The position numbers were made by a program, and so were the translations under genes. Shown here piece by piece: positions 1-7,524 of a DNA stretch of 42,874 bases (position 1 is the first letter of the stretch; the number at the start of each line of letters is the position of its first letter). The notes under the pieces were generated by a model, which ran no database searches, was not told where the DNA came from, and saw nothing but the letters and a program-made list of their open reading frames with translations. Origin of the DNA: an uncultured Pseudomonadota bacterium (GTDB lineage: Bacteria > Myxococcota_A > UBA796 > SXON01); the NCBI GenBank assembly GCA_903921785.1, contig CAIXRH010000090.1, forward strand, positions 1 to 42,874, in the 5' to 3' direction.

Positions 1-56
1 CGCGCCACCACCTCTTCGGGAGTCAGATGTGGCGAAACTCTCAGGATCGAAGGCAT
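1..56 (-). CDS. 5' end of a protein running off the left edge, possibly an IS630-type transposase
   Basis: On the minus strand an ATG at 56 opens a frame reading MPSILRVSPHLTPEEVVAR and stays open to the window edge. A GAGG Shine-Dalgarno sequence lies five bases upstream of the ATG, which supports this start. The SPHLTPEEV stretch resembles the N-terminal helix-turn-helix region of IS630-type transposases, but only 18 residues are visible, so the family is a guess. The flanking 20-140 stretch has visibly lower GC than the rest of the window, as expected for an inserted element. It could equally be another small helix-turn-helix protein. Confidence 0.4.
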   Translation of the reverse strand, partial: MPSILRVSPHLTPEEVVA

Positions 57-140
57 CTTTACCTCAGATGCGGCCGTAATCCGGTTCCCAGCGATTGTCT
101 AGGTTGTTTCACGATCTTCTTCAGGCTCAGGCCGTATGAG

Positions 141-314
141 ATGTTCCAGGCGTACGAGTGCACCTGCGCGACGCCGGAGGACACCGGCGAGTTCCTCTAC
201 TCCCCCTGCTCCACCTCGACCGAGAGCGAGGTGCTCTCCGACGCGGAGGCCGACTGCGCGGCGGAGGGCGGCGACTGCAGCGCGTGCACCTGCGAGATCG
301 TCTCGGCCTGCTGA
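141..314 (+). CDS. small Cys-rich hypothetical protein or 3' remnant of a larger gene
   Basis: A 57-residue frame begins at ATG 141 and contains seven cysteines, with pairs such as ECTC and SACTC and an acidic middle. The same frame is open leftwards to the window edge, but the upstream part lies antisense to the putative transposase start and has a different base composition. The Cys-rich part could therefore be the C-terminal remnant of a secreted protein cut by an insertion. No Shine-Dalgarno sequence is obvious. It converges on the lipoprotein gene ending at 354. Function unknown. Confidence 0.3.
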   Translation: MFQAYECTCATPEDTGEFLYSPCSTSTESEVLSDAEADCAAEGGDCSACTCEIVSAC

Positions 315-353
315 GTGTGCAGCGTGGAGTGGGCGTCGCCCGTTCGTCCGCGC

Positions 354-869
354 CTACTTCACTCGCTCCACCTTCGGCTCCCCGCCCGGGGCGCCGGGGG
401 TGACGTCCACCACCACGGTGCCGATCTGCCCCTGGCAGCTCAACTGCCAGGTGACCCGGATGGTCCGGTTCGGCGACTCCGGCGCGAGGACGGCAGTGGT
501 GTCGTGACTGCCCGGGCGGCTCTCCACCAGCCCGGCGTGGGCCACGGTCGGCGTGCCGACCACCGTGTAGTCGGCTTCCCCGAAGTAGGTGAGGTTGAGC
601 GTCAGGTGGTGGCCTTCCCAGGCCGCGCTGGGGCTGACCTTGGCCAGTTCCTCGGGCGAGGCCGCGTTGGGCGGGCAGTACGGCGCCGGCATCGGGTCGC
701 AGACCACGGGAGGCGGGTCGTCTGGCACGCCACGAGGCTGCGGAGGCGTGGTGGGATCGGTCTGGACGATCGGGTGAGGGACCGGATCGCACCCACAGGC
801 CGTGCTCACCACCGAAGTGACCGCCAGGGCGCGCGCGAGGTGCTCGAGGGTGCGGCGACGGACGGTCAT
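354..869 (-). CDS. lipoprotein of unknown function, coupled to the radical SAM gene
   Basis: A 171-residue protein. It has a basic N-region (MTVRRR), a hydrophobic stretch and a lipobox ending STAC, so the lipidated cysteine is about residue 25. A Pro/Asp-rich linker follows, then a roughly 100-residue domain that looks all-beta and might be immunoglobulin-like. Cysteines further in (VVCDP, PYCPP, LSCQG) could form disulfides in the periplasm. The start is fixed by a 4-base ATGA overlap with the radical SAM gene stop, so the two are co-translated. No family was recognised; the tight coupling suggests it works with, or is modified by, the upstream enzyme, which is inference only. Confidence 0.7.
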   Translation of the reverse strand: MTVRRRTLEHLARALAVTSVVSTACGCDPVPHPIVQTDPTTPPQPRGVPDDPPPVVCDPMPAPYCPPNAASPEELAKVSPSAAWEGHHLTLNLTYFGEADYTVVGTPTVAHAGLVESRPGSHDTTAVLAPESPNRTIRVTWQLSCQGQIGTVVVDVTPGAPGGEPKVERVK

Positions 870-2518
870 GGGGACACTCCGGGGAGGGGGAGGCGGGGGC
901 GGCTGTGACGGCAGTCTGCGCCCACGGTGCGCCGGACCTCCGCTTCCAACGCGGAGGCGCGGGCACGGATGCCCTGGTCCACCGAGGCAAGGCCGGCGGA
1001 CTCGGCGGCGACGAGCTCGGCGTCGTCGCCAGCGCCCCGGCGAACGAACGCGATGATGCGCCGGAGCCGCGCGGCGCTGTCCGTCCCGAGCGCGTGGCTG
1101 AGGGCCTCGGCCTCGCTCCGCCAGGCGGGGTTCCACACGTCCGCGTGCAGCGACGCCGCCACCTCCACGTCGAACCGCGTGCCCTGGAGGCGGTTCGCCA
1201 TCGCCTCGGCGCTGAAGTTGCGCGGGTAGAAGACCTTCATCGCGAGGTCGAACACCCGCTGGATCTCGGGGTCGTGCAGGCGGTAGTCCCACCCCAGCCA
1301 GTCGCCGCGCGCGCGGCCTTCCGCCTGCATTCGCTCCAGCAGTGGCGTGCCGGCGTAGAGCTCGGCGCGGCCGAAGTTGAACGGCAGGTGGGCGTACCGA
1401 TCCATGAACGCGAGGTTGTCCTCCAGGCTCGCGATCGTGGTGTCGGGGTCGAACACCAGGAGGTTGAAGCACGCGTAGAGGCCGAGCTCGTCGATGACCC
1501 GCATGGCGGCGTGGTTCTGTTCGCGGGTGACGTGCCGCGCGAGTGTACCGAGCCCCTGGGCGGCGTCGGTCTCGATGCCGAGGAAGAGGCGGTTGAGGCC
1601 GAGGCGGTCGCGCATGAGCCGGAAGACCTCCGGCCGCACGTCGTTGGGGCGCGCCTTCACGACCGATACAAACCGACGCAGACCGCGGGCCTCCAATGCG
1701 TCAGCCAGGGAGCCGAGGCGCCGGAGCAGGCCGCCTTCGCCAGGAACGAAGAAGTCATCGTCGTGGAAGATGAAGATGTCGGTGCCCTTCTCGTGGTGCA
1801 GCCACGCCATCTCGTCGGCCACCTCCTCGGGGCGGCGGACCCGGAACCGTACGCCGGTGCTCTCTCGCCCGTGCCATGCGGCGATGCAGCAGAAGGCGCA
1901 GCGGGCGTAGCAGCCGCGGCTCGCCACGATCGAGGCGACGTTGTGGCCGAGGCAGCGCACGGGGTCCCCGCGGCGGTCGGGCCAGGCCAGCGACGAGAGC
2001 TCTGGGATCGACCCGAGCGGCGTCTCGTACGGGGCACCGTCGGCCGCCCGGAGCGCAACGCCGGGAACGGCGCTCCAATCCTCCGCCTCGACCAGGGCCA
2101 CGAGCGTGCCCTCCGCCTCGTAGCGGCAGAGCGCGTCGATCTCCGGGAACTCGGTGAGGATCTCCTTCCAGGTGAAGGCCGAGAAGTGCCCGCCGCCGAC
2201 GATCCGTCCGGCGTACCCGCCCTCGCGGAGCGCCACGGCGAGGGCGAAGAAGTCGAGCGCGCGCCACTGGAAGGCGAGAGACAGCCCCACGAAGCGCGGC
2301 TGAAGACGGAGGATCGCGTCGCGGACGCCACGAACATCCCCCGAGCCGTCCAGCGGGAGAATCACGGTTGAGTGGCCGGCATTCTCCAAGGCGGAGCAGA
2401 GGTAGCGGAGGCTGAGGTTCTCCTCCAGCTCCGGGCCCACCAGCGCGACATCGGGGCCACCGACCAAAGAAGGCGAAGTTGGGCGCGACTCCGACAACGG
2501 ACGCTCCAGCGGCCTCAC
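866..2518 (-). CDS. B12-binding-domain radical SAM protein
   Basis: A 550-residue protein. The N-terminal part (about 20-180) looks like the Rossmann-type cobalamin-binding domain of class B radical SAM enzymes, with ENLSLRYL early and GGGHFSAF near 108. The canonical DxHxxG B12 motif is absent, as in many members of this class. The [4Fe-4S]-binding CxxxCxxC motif is C203, C207, C210, followed by an extra C211. The radical SAM barrel continues with FIFHDDDFFV and the LNRLFLGIET region. Such enzymes carry out methylations and rearrangements, and the substrate here is unknown. It starts at a GTG with a TAATCC hexamer nine bases upstream and no clear Shine-Dalgarno. The lipoprotein gene follows with an ATGA overlap. 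Confidence 0.85.
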   Translation of the reverse strand: MRPLERPLSESRPTSPSLVGGPDVALVGPELEENLSLRYLCSALENAGHSTVILPLDGSGDVRGVRDAILRLQPRFVGLSLAFQWRALDFFALAVALREGGYAGRIVGGGHFSAFTWKEILTEFPEIDALCRYEAEGTLVALVEAEDWSAVPGVALRAADGAPYETPLGSIPELSSLAWPDRRGDPVRCLGHNVASIVASRGCYARCAFCCIAAWHGRESTGVRFRVRRPEEVADEMAWLHHEKGTDIFIFHDDDFFVPGEGGLLRRLGSLADALEARGLRRFVSVVKARPNDVRPEVFRLMRDRLGLNRLFLGIETDAAQGLGTLARHVTREQNHAAMRVIDELGLYACFNLLVFDPDTTIASLEDNLAFMDRYAHLPFNFGRAELYAGTPLLERMQAEGRARGDWLGWDYRLHDPEIQRVFDLAMKVFYPRNFSAEAMANRLQGTRFDVEVAASLHADVWNPAWRSEAEALSHALGTDSAARLRRIIAFVRRGAGDDAELVAAESAGLASVDQGIRARASALEAEVRRTVGADCRHSRPRLPLPGVSP

Positions 2519-2527
2519 CTGTAAGGT

Positions 2528-2533
2528 GGATTA
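2528..2533 (-). promoter_or_regulatory. candidate -10 element (TAATCC) for the radical SAM gene
   Basis: TAATCC reads on the minus strand nine bases before the GTG start at 2518. Transcription would begin only about three bases before the start codon. No -35 match was found, so this is weak on its own but fits the pattern seen at several other genes here. Confidence 0.3.
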
Positions 2534-2556
2534 CGGGAGGCGTCCAGCCGCGGCGC

Positions 2557-3231
2557 TCACCCCGGGAACGCGACCGAACCTTCTGCGATCCCCCCACAGG
2601 GGCTCCCGTCCCTCCGCCAGGTGAGCTGGCCTTCCGTCTGCGGCCACGACGGCTCAGGCTCCAGGGCCAGCCCGTCCGAATCCAAAGTTGGAAGCGCCGT
2701 ATCAGAAGTGGATGTATCTGATGTATCGCCGGACTCACCCGGCTGAGACGTATCACCTGTATCAGCGGTGTCGGCCGTGTCAGCAGGTTCGGCCGTGTCG
2801 CTTGTATCAGATGTATCACCTGCCTCCGCGGTGTCACCGGTGTCCTCCGGCGGGAGCACCGGCGTCAGGGAGACCACGCCGCGCGAGTCGGGGGCGAGGG
2901 CGCAGAGGGTGCGCGCTTCCCACTCCGACGGCGCAGGCTGGAGCCAGACGCGCGCGGGAATCTCGGTGTCCAGGCGCGCGCTGCCGAGGCAGCCGAAGCC
3001 GTCGTCGTGGTACCAGGAGGGGGCGACGCCGTCGGTTTCGCCGCAGTACACCCCGAGGGTGGCGGTGACCCAGCCCCCGCGGCCTTCGTCCACGCCGCCG
3101 CGCAGGAGCAGGGGCTCGGCAGTGGAGCCGAGGGAGGCGGGCGGCGCGCCGACGTCCACGGAGAAGGCGGTGCCGGACTCGCAGCCGAGGATGGCCGCGC
3201 TGAGGAGGAGGAGGGTCGGGAAGAGGCGCAC
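2557..3231 (-). CDS. lipoprotein with a long Asp-Thr repeat tether
   Basis: A 224-residue lipoprotein starting at GTG 3231. The signal peptide begins MRLFPTLLLL and has a lipobox ending ILGC at residue 17. A compact domain follows to about residue 130 with scattered cysteines. After it comes a region of some 50 residues built almost only of DT, DTS, DTA and DTG units, then a short C-terminal part with one more cysteine. The DT-encoding DNA (about 2690-2830) is markedly less GC-rich than its surroundings. An exact sigma-54 consensus lies just upstream, with the predicted transcription start about 17 bases before the GTG. Function unknown; probably an outer-membrane or surface lipoprotein. Confidence 0.75.
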   Translation of the reverse strand: MRLFPTLLLLSAAILGCESGTAFSVDVGAPPASLGSTAEPLLLRGGVDEGRGGWVTATLGVYCGETDGVAPSWYHDDGFGCLGSARLDTEIPARVWLQPAPSEWEARTLCALAPDSRGVVSLTPVLPPEDTGDTAEAGDTSDTSDTAEPADTADTADTGDTSQPGESGDTSDTSTSDTALPTLDSDGLALEPEPSWPQTEGQLTWRRDGSPCGGIAEGSVAFPG

Positions 3232-3258
3232 ACGGGGCTCGGGAACGGCAGCCGCATG

Positions 3259-3274
3259 TGCAACCCGCGTGCCA
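3259..3274 (-). promoter_or_regulatory. sigma-54 promoter upstream of the DT-repeat lipoprotein
   Basis: The minus strand reads TGGCACG-N4-TTGCA, matching the RpoN consensus at every conserved base with the correct GG-N10-GC spacing. The predicted transcription start is near 3248, about 17 bases before the GTG at 3231. Such promoters require an enhancer-binding activator. No activator gene lies in the window. Confidence 0.65.
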
Positions 3275-3483
3275 GACGGGGTGAGAGCCACAACGAAGGC
3301 GGGCTTTGGTGGTGGCGGGGCGGCGACCGGCGGAGGGTGGGTGCGGCGCGGGTGCCGTGGGGCGCCGCCCGACGGGGCGTGGCCCCGGGGGCGCGCCCAC
3401 CCCGAGCGGGCGCCTCCGGCGCCGCCCACGCGATCGGCCATGCCCGCCGTTCGGCCCTGCTCTCCCTTCGGGTCCGTCCGGGA

Positions 3484-3489
3484 TACCGG
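3484..3489 (+). promoter_or_regulatory. candidate leaderless -10 element (TACCGG) of iadA
   Basis: TACCGG is followed by five bases and then the ATG at 3495. No Shine-Dalgarno sequence precedes the ATG. A transcript starting at the usual distance from this hexamer would begin at the start codon. No clear -35 is present. Confidence 0.4.
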
Positions 3490-3494
3490 TCCGG

Positions 3495-4649
3495 ATGATC
3501 CTCTTCCGCAACGCCCAGGTCCTCGCGCCCGAGCCCCTTGGTGAGGTGGACGTCCTGGTGGGCGGGGGCAAGATCCTCGCCATCGAGGCCGACCTGCACG
3601 CGGCACCGCCCGGGTGGCCGCTCACCGTGGTGGACGCCGAGGGGGGCTGGCTGGTGCCGGGGTTCGTGGACGCCCACGTGCACCTCACCGGGGGCGGGGG
3701 CGAAGGTGGCGCCCGCACCCGCGTGCCCGGCGTTGAGCTCACCCAGCTCACTCTGGCGGGCGTCACCACCGCGGTGGGGCTCCTCGGCACCGACTGTACC
3801 ACTCGGAGCATCGCTGAGCTGCTCGCGGCGGCGCGGGGCCTGGCGGAGCTCGGGCTCACCACGTTCGCCTACACCGGCGGGTACGTGGTACCACCTATAA
3901 CGCTCACTGGCTCCGTCCGCGGCGACCTCACCCATGTCGACCGACTGATCGCCGTCGGCGAGACGGCCATCTCCGACCACCGCAGCTCCCAGCCCACGTT
4001 CGAGGAGTTGGTCCGCCTCGCCGCCGACGCCCACGTCGCCGGCATGATGACCGGCAAGGCGGGCTGTGTTCATCTACACCTCGGGGACGGCCCGCGGCGT
4101 CTGGAGCTGGTGCGCCGCGCCCTGGACGAGACGGAGCTTCCGCCTCGTGTGTTTCATCCGACCCACGTGAACCGAAATCGGCCCCTGTGGGAGGAGGCGA
4201 AGGTCCTGTCGCGTCGCGGCGTCACGATGGACGTCACTGCGTTTGACGCGGACGGGGAGGCCCCGAGCGGCGGGCAGGCGCTCGCCGAGTGGTTCACCGA
4301 AGGGCTGGACGCCGCGCGAGTGACACTTTCGAGCGACGGGGGCGGCTGCCTCCCCACGTTCGATTCTGACGGGGTGCTCCTCCACATGGACGTGGGCGCC
4401 TCGGCGAGCCTCCTCGTGGCCGTCCGCGAGGCGGTCGCGGCGGGCGTCCCCATCGAGTTCGCGTTGGCGACCATCACCCGCAACCCGGCGGAGCAGCTCC
4501 GTCTGCGCGGTAAGGGGCGCATCGCGGTGGGCGCCGACGCGGACCTCGTCGTGCTCGACGCGAACCTCGACGTGCGCGAGGTCTGGGCGGGCGGGGTGCC
4601 GTTCGTGCAGCGCGGGGCGCCGGTCCGGCGGGGGCTGTTCGAACGTTAG
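3495..4649 (+). CDS. iadA: isoaspartyl dipeptidase
   Basis: A 384-residue amidohydrolase that matches IadA along its whole length (E. coli about 390 residues). It hydrolyses beta-aspartyl dipeptides left by degradation of damaged proteins, in the cytoplasm. Visible metal-site features are the DAHVH motif (H61, H63), the carboxylated-lysine position in MMTGKAG (K188), histidines in FHPTHVNRNR (H221, H224) and the catalytic aspartate in LSSDGGG (D281). The GGGGEGGARTR and GLLGTD stretches are typical of the family. It begins at ATG 3495 behind a TA-type hexamer without a Shine-Dalgarno. It stands alone, divergent from the DT-repeat lipoprotein. Confidence 0.93.
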   Translation: MILFRNAQVLAPEPLGEVDVLVGGGKILAIEADLHAAPPGWPLTVVDAEGGWLVPGFVDAHVHLTGGGGEGGARTRVPGVELTQLTLAGVTTAVGLLGTDCTTRSIAELLAAARGLAELGLTTFAYTGGYVVPPITLTGSVRGDLTHVDRLIAVGETAISDHRSSQPTFEELVRLAADAHVAGMMTGKAGCVHLHLGDGPRRLELVRRALDETELPPRVFHPTHVNRNRPLWEEAKVLSRRGVTMDVTAFDADGEAPSGGQALAEWFTEGLDAARVTLSSDGGGCLPTFDSDGVLLHMDVGASASLLVAVREAVAAGVPIEFALATITRNPAEQLRLRGKGRIAVGADADLVVLDANLDVREVWAGGVPFVQRGAPVRRGLFER

Positions 4650-4674
4650 GGAGGGCGAAGGCGGCGGATCATGC

Positions 4675-4680
4675 TACGGT
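4675..4680 (+). promoter_or_regulatory. candidate leaderless -10 element (TACGGT) of the MopE/FG-GAP lipoprotein
   Basis: TACGGT is separated from the ATG at 4687 by exactly six bases (GCGCCC), placing the expected transcription start at the A of the ATG. There is no Shine-Dalgarno and no clear -35. Confidence 0.45.
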
Positions 4681-4686
4681 GCGCCC

Positions 4687-6573
4687 ATGCGCACCCTCGC
4701 CCCGCTCCTCCTCCTCGCCGCGTGTTCTTCGTCCACCACGATCGACAGCGCCGACACTGCGGGCCTCATCGACCCGCACGACACCGCGGACACCGGCGAC
4801 AGCGCCGACACCGCCGCGGACACGGCAGATTCGGGCGTAGACACGGCGGATTCAGGCGTAGACACGGCGGACACCGCCGACACCGGCGTGAACCCCGACC
4901 GCGACGGCGATGGCTACGCTCCGAGCGACGGCGACTGCGACGACGACGCGGCCGACGTCCACCCCGGCGCGGCCGAGCTCTGCAACGACCGCGACGACGA
5001 CTGCGACAGCGCCGTCGACGAGGACGCCGGCGACACCTACTACGGCGACGCCGATCGGGATGGGTATGGCGACGACGGGTCGACCACCGTCTCCTGCCAC
5101 ACGCCGCCCGACTCGGCGTTCGTCGGCGGGGATTGCGACGACGCCGACGAGACGATCAACCCCGGCGCCGAGGACATCTGCGAAGACGGCATCGACCAGG
5201 ACTGCACGGGCGCCGACCGCGCCTGCCGCACCGAGGGCGCACTGTCGGTCGGCACCGCCTCCGCGATCCTCCGCGGACAGGCCGGTGAATACACCGGCGC
5301 GCGGCTCTCTCCGGCGGGAGACGTCAACGGCGACGGCCAGGCCGATGCCTGGGTGGGCAGCTACGGCGCCGGTCCGACGGGCGTCGACTTCAGCGGTGCC
5401 GTCTCCCTGGTGTACGGCCCGATCACGGGCGAGCACGACCTCCGCGACGTGGCGGTGACCACCCTCTACGGCGGCGCCGCCAGCGAGTACGCCGGCTGGG
5501 ACTTCTCGGGCGGCGACGACCTCGACGGCGACGGCACCCCGGACGTGGCGATCGGCGCCTACGGCTACGCCGACGCCAGCGGCTACAACGGTGCGGTCTA
5601 TGTGGTGAGCGGCGCCGGCACGTCCGGCTCGCTCTCGGGCGCCGACGGGGTGATCACCACCGGCGGCCTCGACATCTCCAACCTCGGCTACGACATGGGC
5701 ACCTCGCCCGACCTCACCGGCGACGGTGTGGGCGACGTGATCCTCGGCTCGTACGGCCGCGGCTCGGACGGGTACCGCGGCGCCGCCTGGGTCTTCGCCG
5801 GGCCGGTGGTGGGCACCCACACAGTCTCGGAGGCGTTCGAGATCCTCGGCGATGACCCCGTGGACCTCGCGGGAAACGGCGTCGCGGGCGTCGGCGACAC
5901 CAACGGGGACGGCGTGGCCGACCTGCTGGTCGGCGCGCACGGCGACGACGACGCGGGGGACGCGGCCGGCGCCGCCAGCCTGTTCTACGGCCCCATCACC
6001 GGCGACCTCGCCATGGCCGACGCCGACCGCAAGATCACGGGCGAGCGCGCCGCGGACGAGGTCTCCCGCAACTCCGTCGGCGGCCGCGGCGACCTCGACG
6101 GCGACGGCCTCGACGACGTGATCGTCGGCGGCATGTTCGCCAGCCCCACCGCCAGCTACTGCGGCGCGGCGTACGTCGTGCTCGGGGAGGCTGCGGCGAG
6201 CGGGTCGATGTCGGCGAGCGCTGCGGCGGTGCGCGTCTACGGCACCAACGCCAACGACTTCCTCGGGCGCACGGCGGAGTTCGCGGATGTGGACGGCGAT
6301 GGGCAGCTCGACCTCGCGGTGGGCGCGCCGGGGGCGGACGTCGCCGCCGCGGACGACGGCGCCGTCTACGTTTTCTACGGGCCGGTCAGCGGCAGCTACG
6401 TGGGCGCCGACGCGGGCCTGGCCTACAACGGCGTCGCTTCGGGCGACAGCCTGGGCCTCGCCCTCAGCAACGCGGGCGACGTGTCCGGCACCGGCTCCGA
6501 TCAGCTCTTCGTCGGGGCGTGGAGCAACGACGACAACGGCACGAGCTCGGGGGCGGCGTACGTGGTGCCGTAG
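4687..6573 (+). CDS. MopE-type / FG-GAP repeat surface lipoprotein
   Basis: A 628-residue lipoprotein. The signal peptide is short (MRTLAPLLLLAAC, Cys at 13), followed by a tether of about 45 residues rich in DTAD and DSG units. Two MopE-like repeats come next (about 70-185), each with DxDGDGYG, GDCDD, NPGA and DCDxAxDE elements and paired cysteines; these bind calcium or metal in related proteins. The rest (about 190-628) is a run of FG-GAP units of the form GDVNGDGxxDxxVG and YGP, expected to fold as a beta-propeller. Such proteins are usually cell-surface anchored and involved in adhesion or binding. It is a close architectural relative of the gene at 22903. Confidence 0.88.
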   Translation: MRTLAPLLLLAACSSSTTIDSADTAGLIDPHDTADTGDSADTAADTADSGVDTADSGVDTADTADTGVNPDRDGDGYAPSDGDCDDDAADVHPGAAELCNDRDDDCDSAVDEDAGDTYYGDADRDGYGDDGSTTVSCHTPPDSAFVGGDCDDADETINPGAEDICEDGIDQDCTGADRACRTEGALSVGTASAILRGQAGEYTGARLSPAGDVNGDGQADAWVGSYGAGPTGVDFSGAVSLVYGPITGEHDLRDVAVTTLYGGAASEYAGWDFSGGDDLDGDGTPDVAIGAYGYADASGYNGAVYVVSGAGTSGSLSGADGVITTGGLDISNLGYDMGTSPDLTGDGVGDVILGSYGRGSDGYRGAAWVFAGPVVGTHTVSEAFEILGDDPVDLAGNGVAGVGDTNGDGVADLLVGAHGDDDAGDAAGAASLFYGPITGDLAMADADRKITGERAADEVSRNSVGGRGDLDGDGLDDVIVGGMFASPTASYCGAAYVVLGEAAASGSMSASAAAVRVYGTNANDFLGRTAEFADVDGDGQLDLAVGAPGADVAAADDGAVYVFYGPVSGSYVGADAGLAYNGVASGDSLGLALSNAGDVSGTGSDQLFVGAWSNDDNGTSSGAAYVVP

Positions 6574-6576
6574 AGC

Positions 6577-7506
6577 TCACCCCCTCGCCACCGCCAAACT
6601 CAGCCCGGTCCGCGCTTCGGAGACCTCCCACACCTTCCGGGCGAGCGCTTCGTCCTTCGCGGCCGACGCGCGCGCTGCGAGCACGGGCGCGCCGAACCAG
6701 CCGAGCACCCGAGGGCCCCAGAACTGGCCGCTCTCCGCGGCGGGGTCGGTAGCGGCGCGCACGGTGGGCAGCGCGCCGTTCGCCGCCGACTGGGCCACCA
6801 GCGCGTTGCCGACCTTCATGGTGAGCGACGTGACCGTGAGGCCGGTCTGCCGTCCGGCGACGTGCTGGAGGTCGGTGGCGGCGTAGCCGGGGTGCGCGGC
6901 GAGGGACTTCACGTCCGCCCGAGCGGCGCGCAGGCGCCGATCCAGCTCGGCGGTGAACAGGAGGTTACAGAGCTTCGACTGGGCATACCGAGCCCACTCG
7001 TTGTAGCTGGTGGCGCCGTCGAGGTCGTCGAAGTGGACGGACCCGCCCCAGTGCACCGCACTGGAGACCGTGACCACCCGCGCGCCCGGACGCGCCTGCA
7101 ACGCCGGCATCAACCCGAGCGTGAGCGCGAAGTGGCCGAGGTGGTTGGTGGCGAACTGCATCTCGTACCCGTCGGCCGAGAGGGTGCGGGGGATCGCCAT
7201 CACCCCGGCGTTGTTCACCAGCACGTCGAGCGTGCCGCGCTCGCCGAGCCAACGCTCGGTGAAGCCGCGCACGCTGGCGAGGCTCGAGAGGTCGAGCGGG
7301 AGGACGCTGACCTTCGCCTCGGGCACGGAACCCCGGATGGTGGCCAGCGCGCCCTCCGCCTTCTGGGCGTTGCGCGCGGCGATCACCACCTCGGCCCCAG
7401 CGGCGGCGAGCATCCGGGCGGTCTCGAGGCCGAGCCCGCCGTTGCCGCCAGTCACGACGACCACACGCCCGGACTGGTCCGGGATTTCCCTTACCGTCCA
7501 GGCCAT
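6577..7506 (-). CDS. short-chain dehydrogenase/reductase
   Basis: A 309-residue classical SDR. The NAD(P)-binding motif TGGNGGLG is at 19-26, NNAG at 98-101, the catalytic serine near 148-149, and YxxxK as Y174 and K178. The size and the C-terminal region resemble retinol-dehydrogenase/WW-domain-oxidoreductase-like SDRs, but the substrate cannot be deduced. It starts at ATG 7506 with a good Shine-Dalgarno (GGAGGGTGAGG), only 18 bases after the upstream TPR gene, so the two are probably co-transcribed. Its 3' end nearly touches the convergent MopE-type gene (3 bases between them). Confidence 0.9.
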   Translation of the reverse strand: MAWTVREIPDQSGRVVVVTGGNGGLGLETARMLAAAGAEVVIAARNAQKAEGALATIRGSVPEAKVSVLPLDLSSLASVRGFTERWLGERGTLDVLVNNAGVMAIPRTLSADGYEMQFATNHLGHFALTLGLMPALQARPGARVVTVSSAVHWGGSVHFDDLDGATSYNEWARYAQSKLCNLLFTAELDRRLRAARADVKSLAAHPGYAATDLQHVAGRQTGLTVTSLTMKVGNALVAQSAANGALPTVRAATDPAAESGQFWGPRVLGWFGAPVLAARASAAKDEALARKVWEVSEARTGLSLAVARG

Positions 7507-7524
7507 GGCCTCACCCTCCGTGGC

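Noticed and set aside
141-314. RiPP precursor peptide for the nearby radical SAM enzyme
   Set aside because: It is on the opposite strand, convergent, its frame extends to the edge, and nothing links it to the enzyme.
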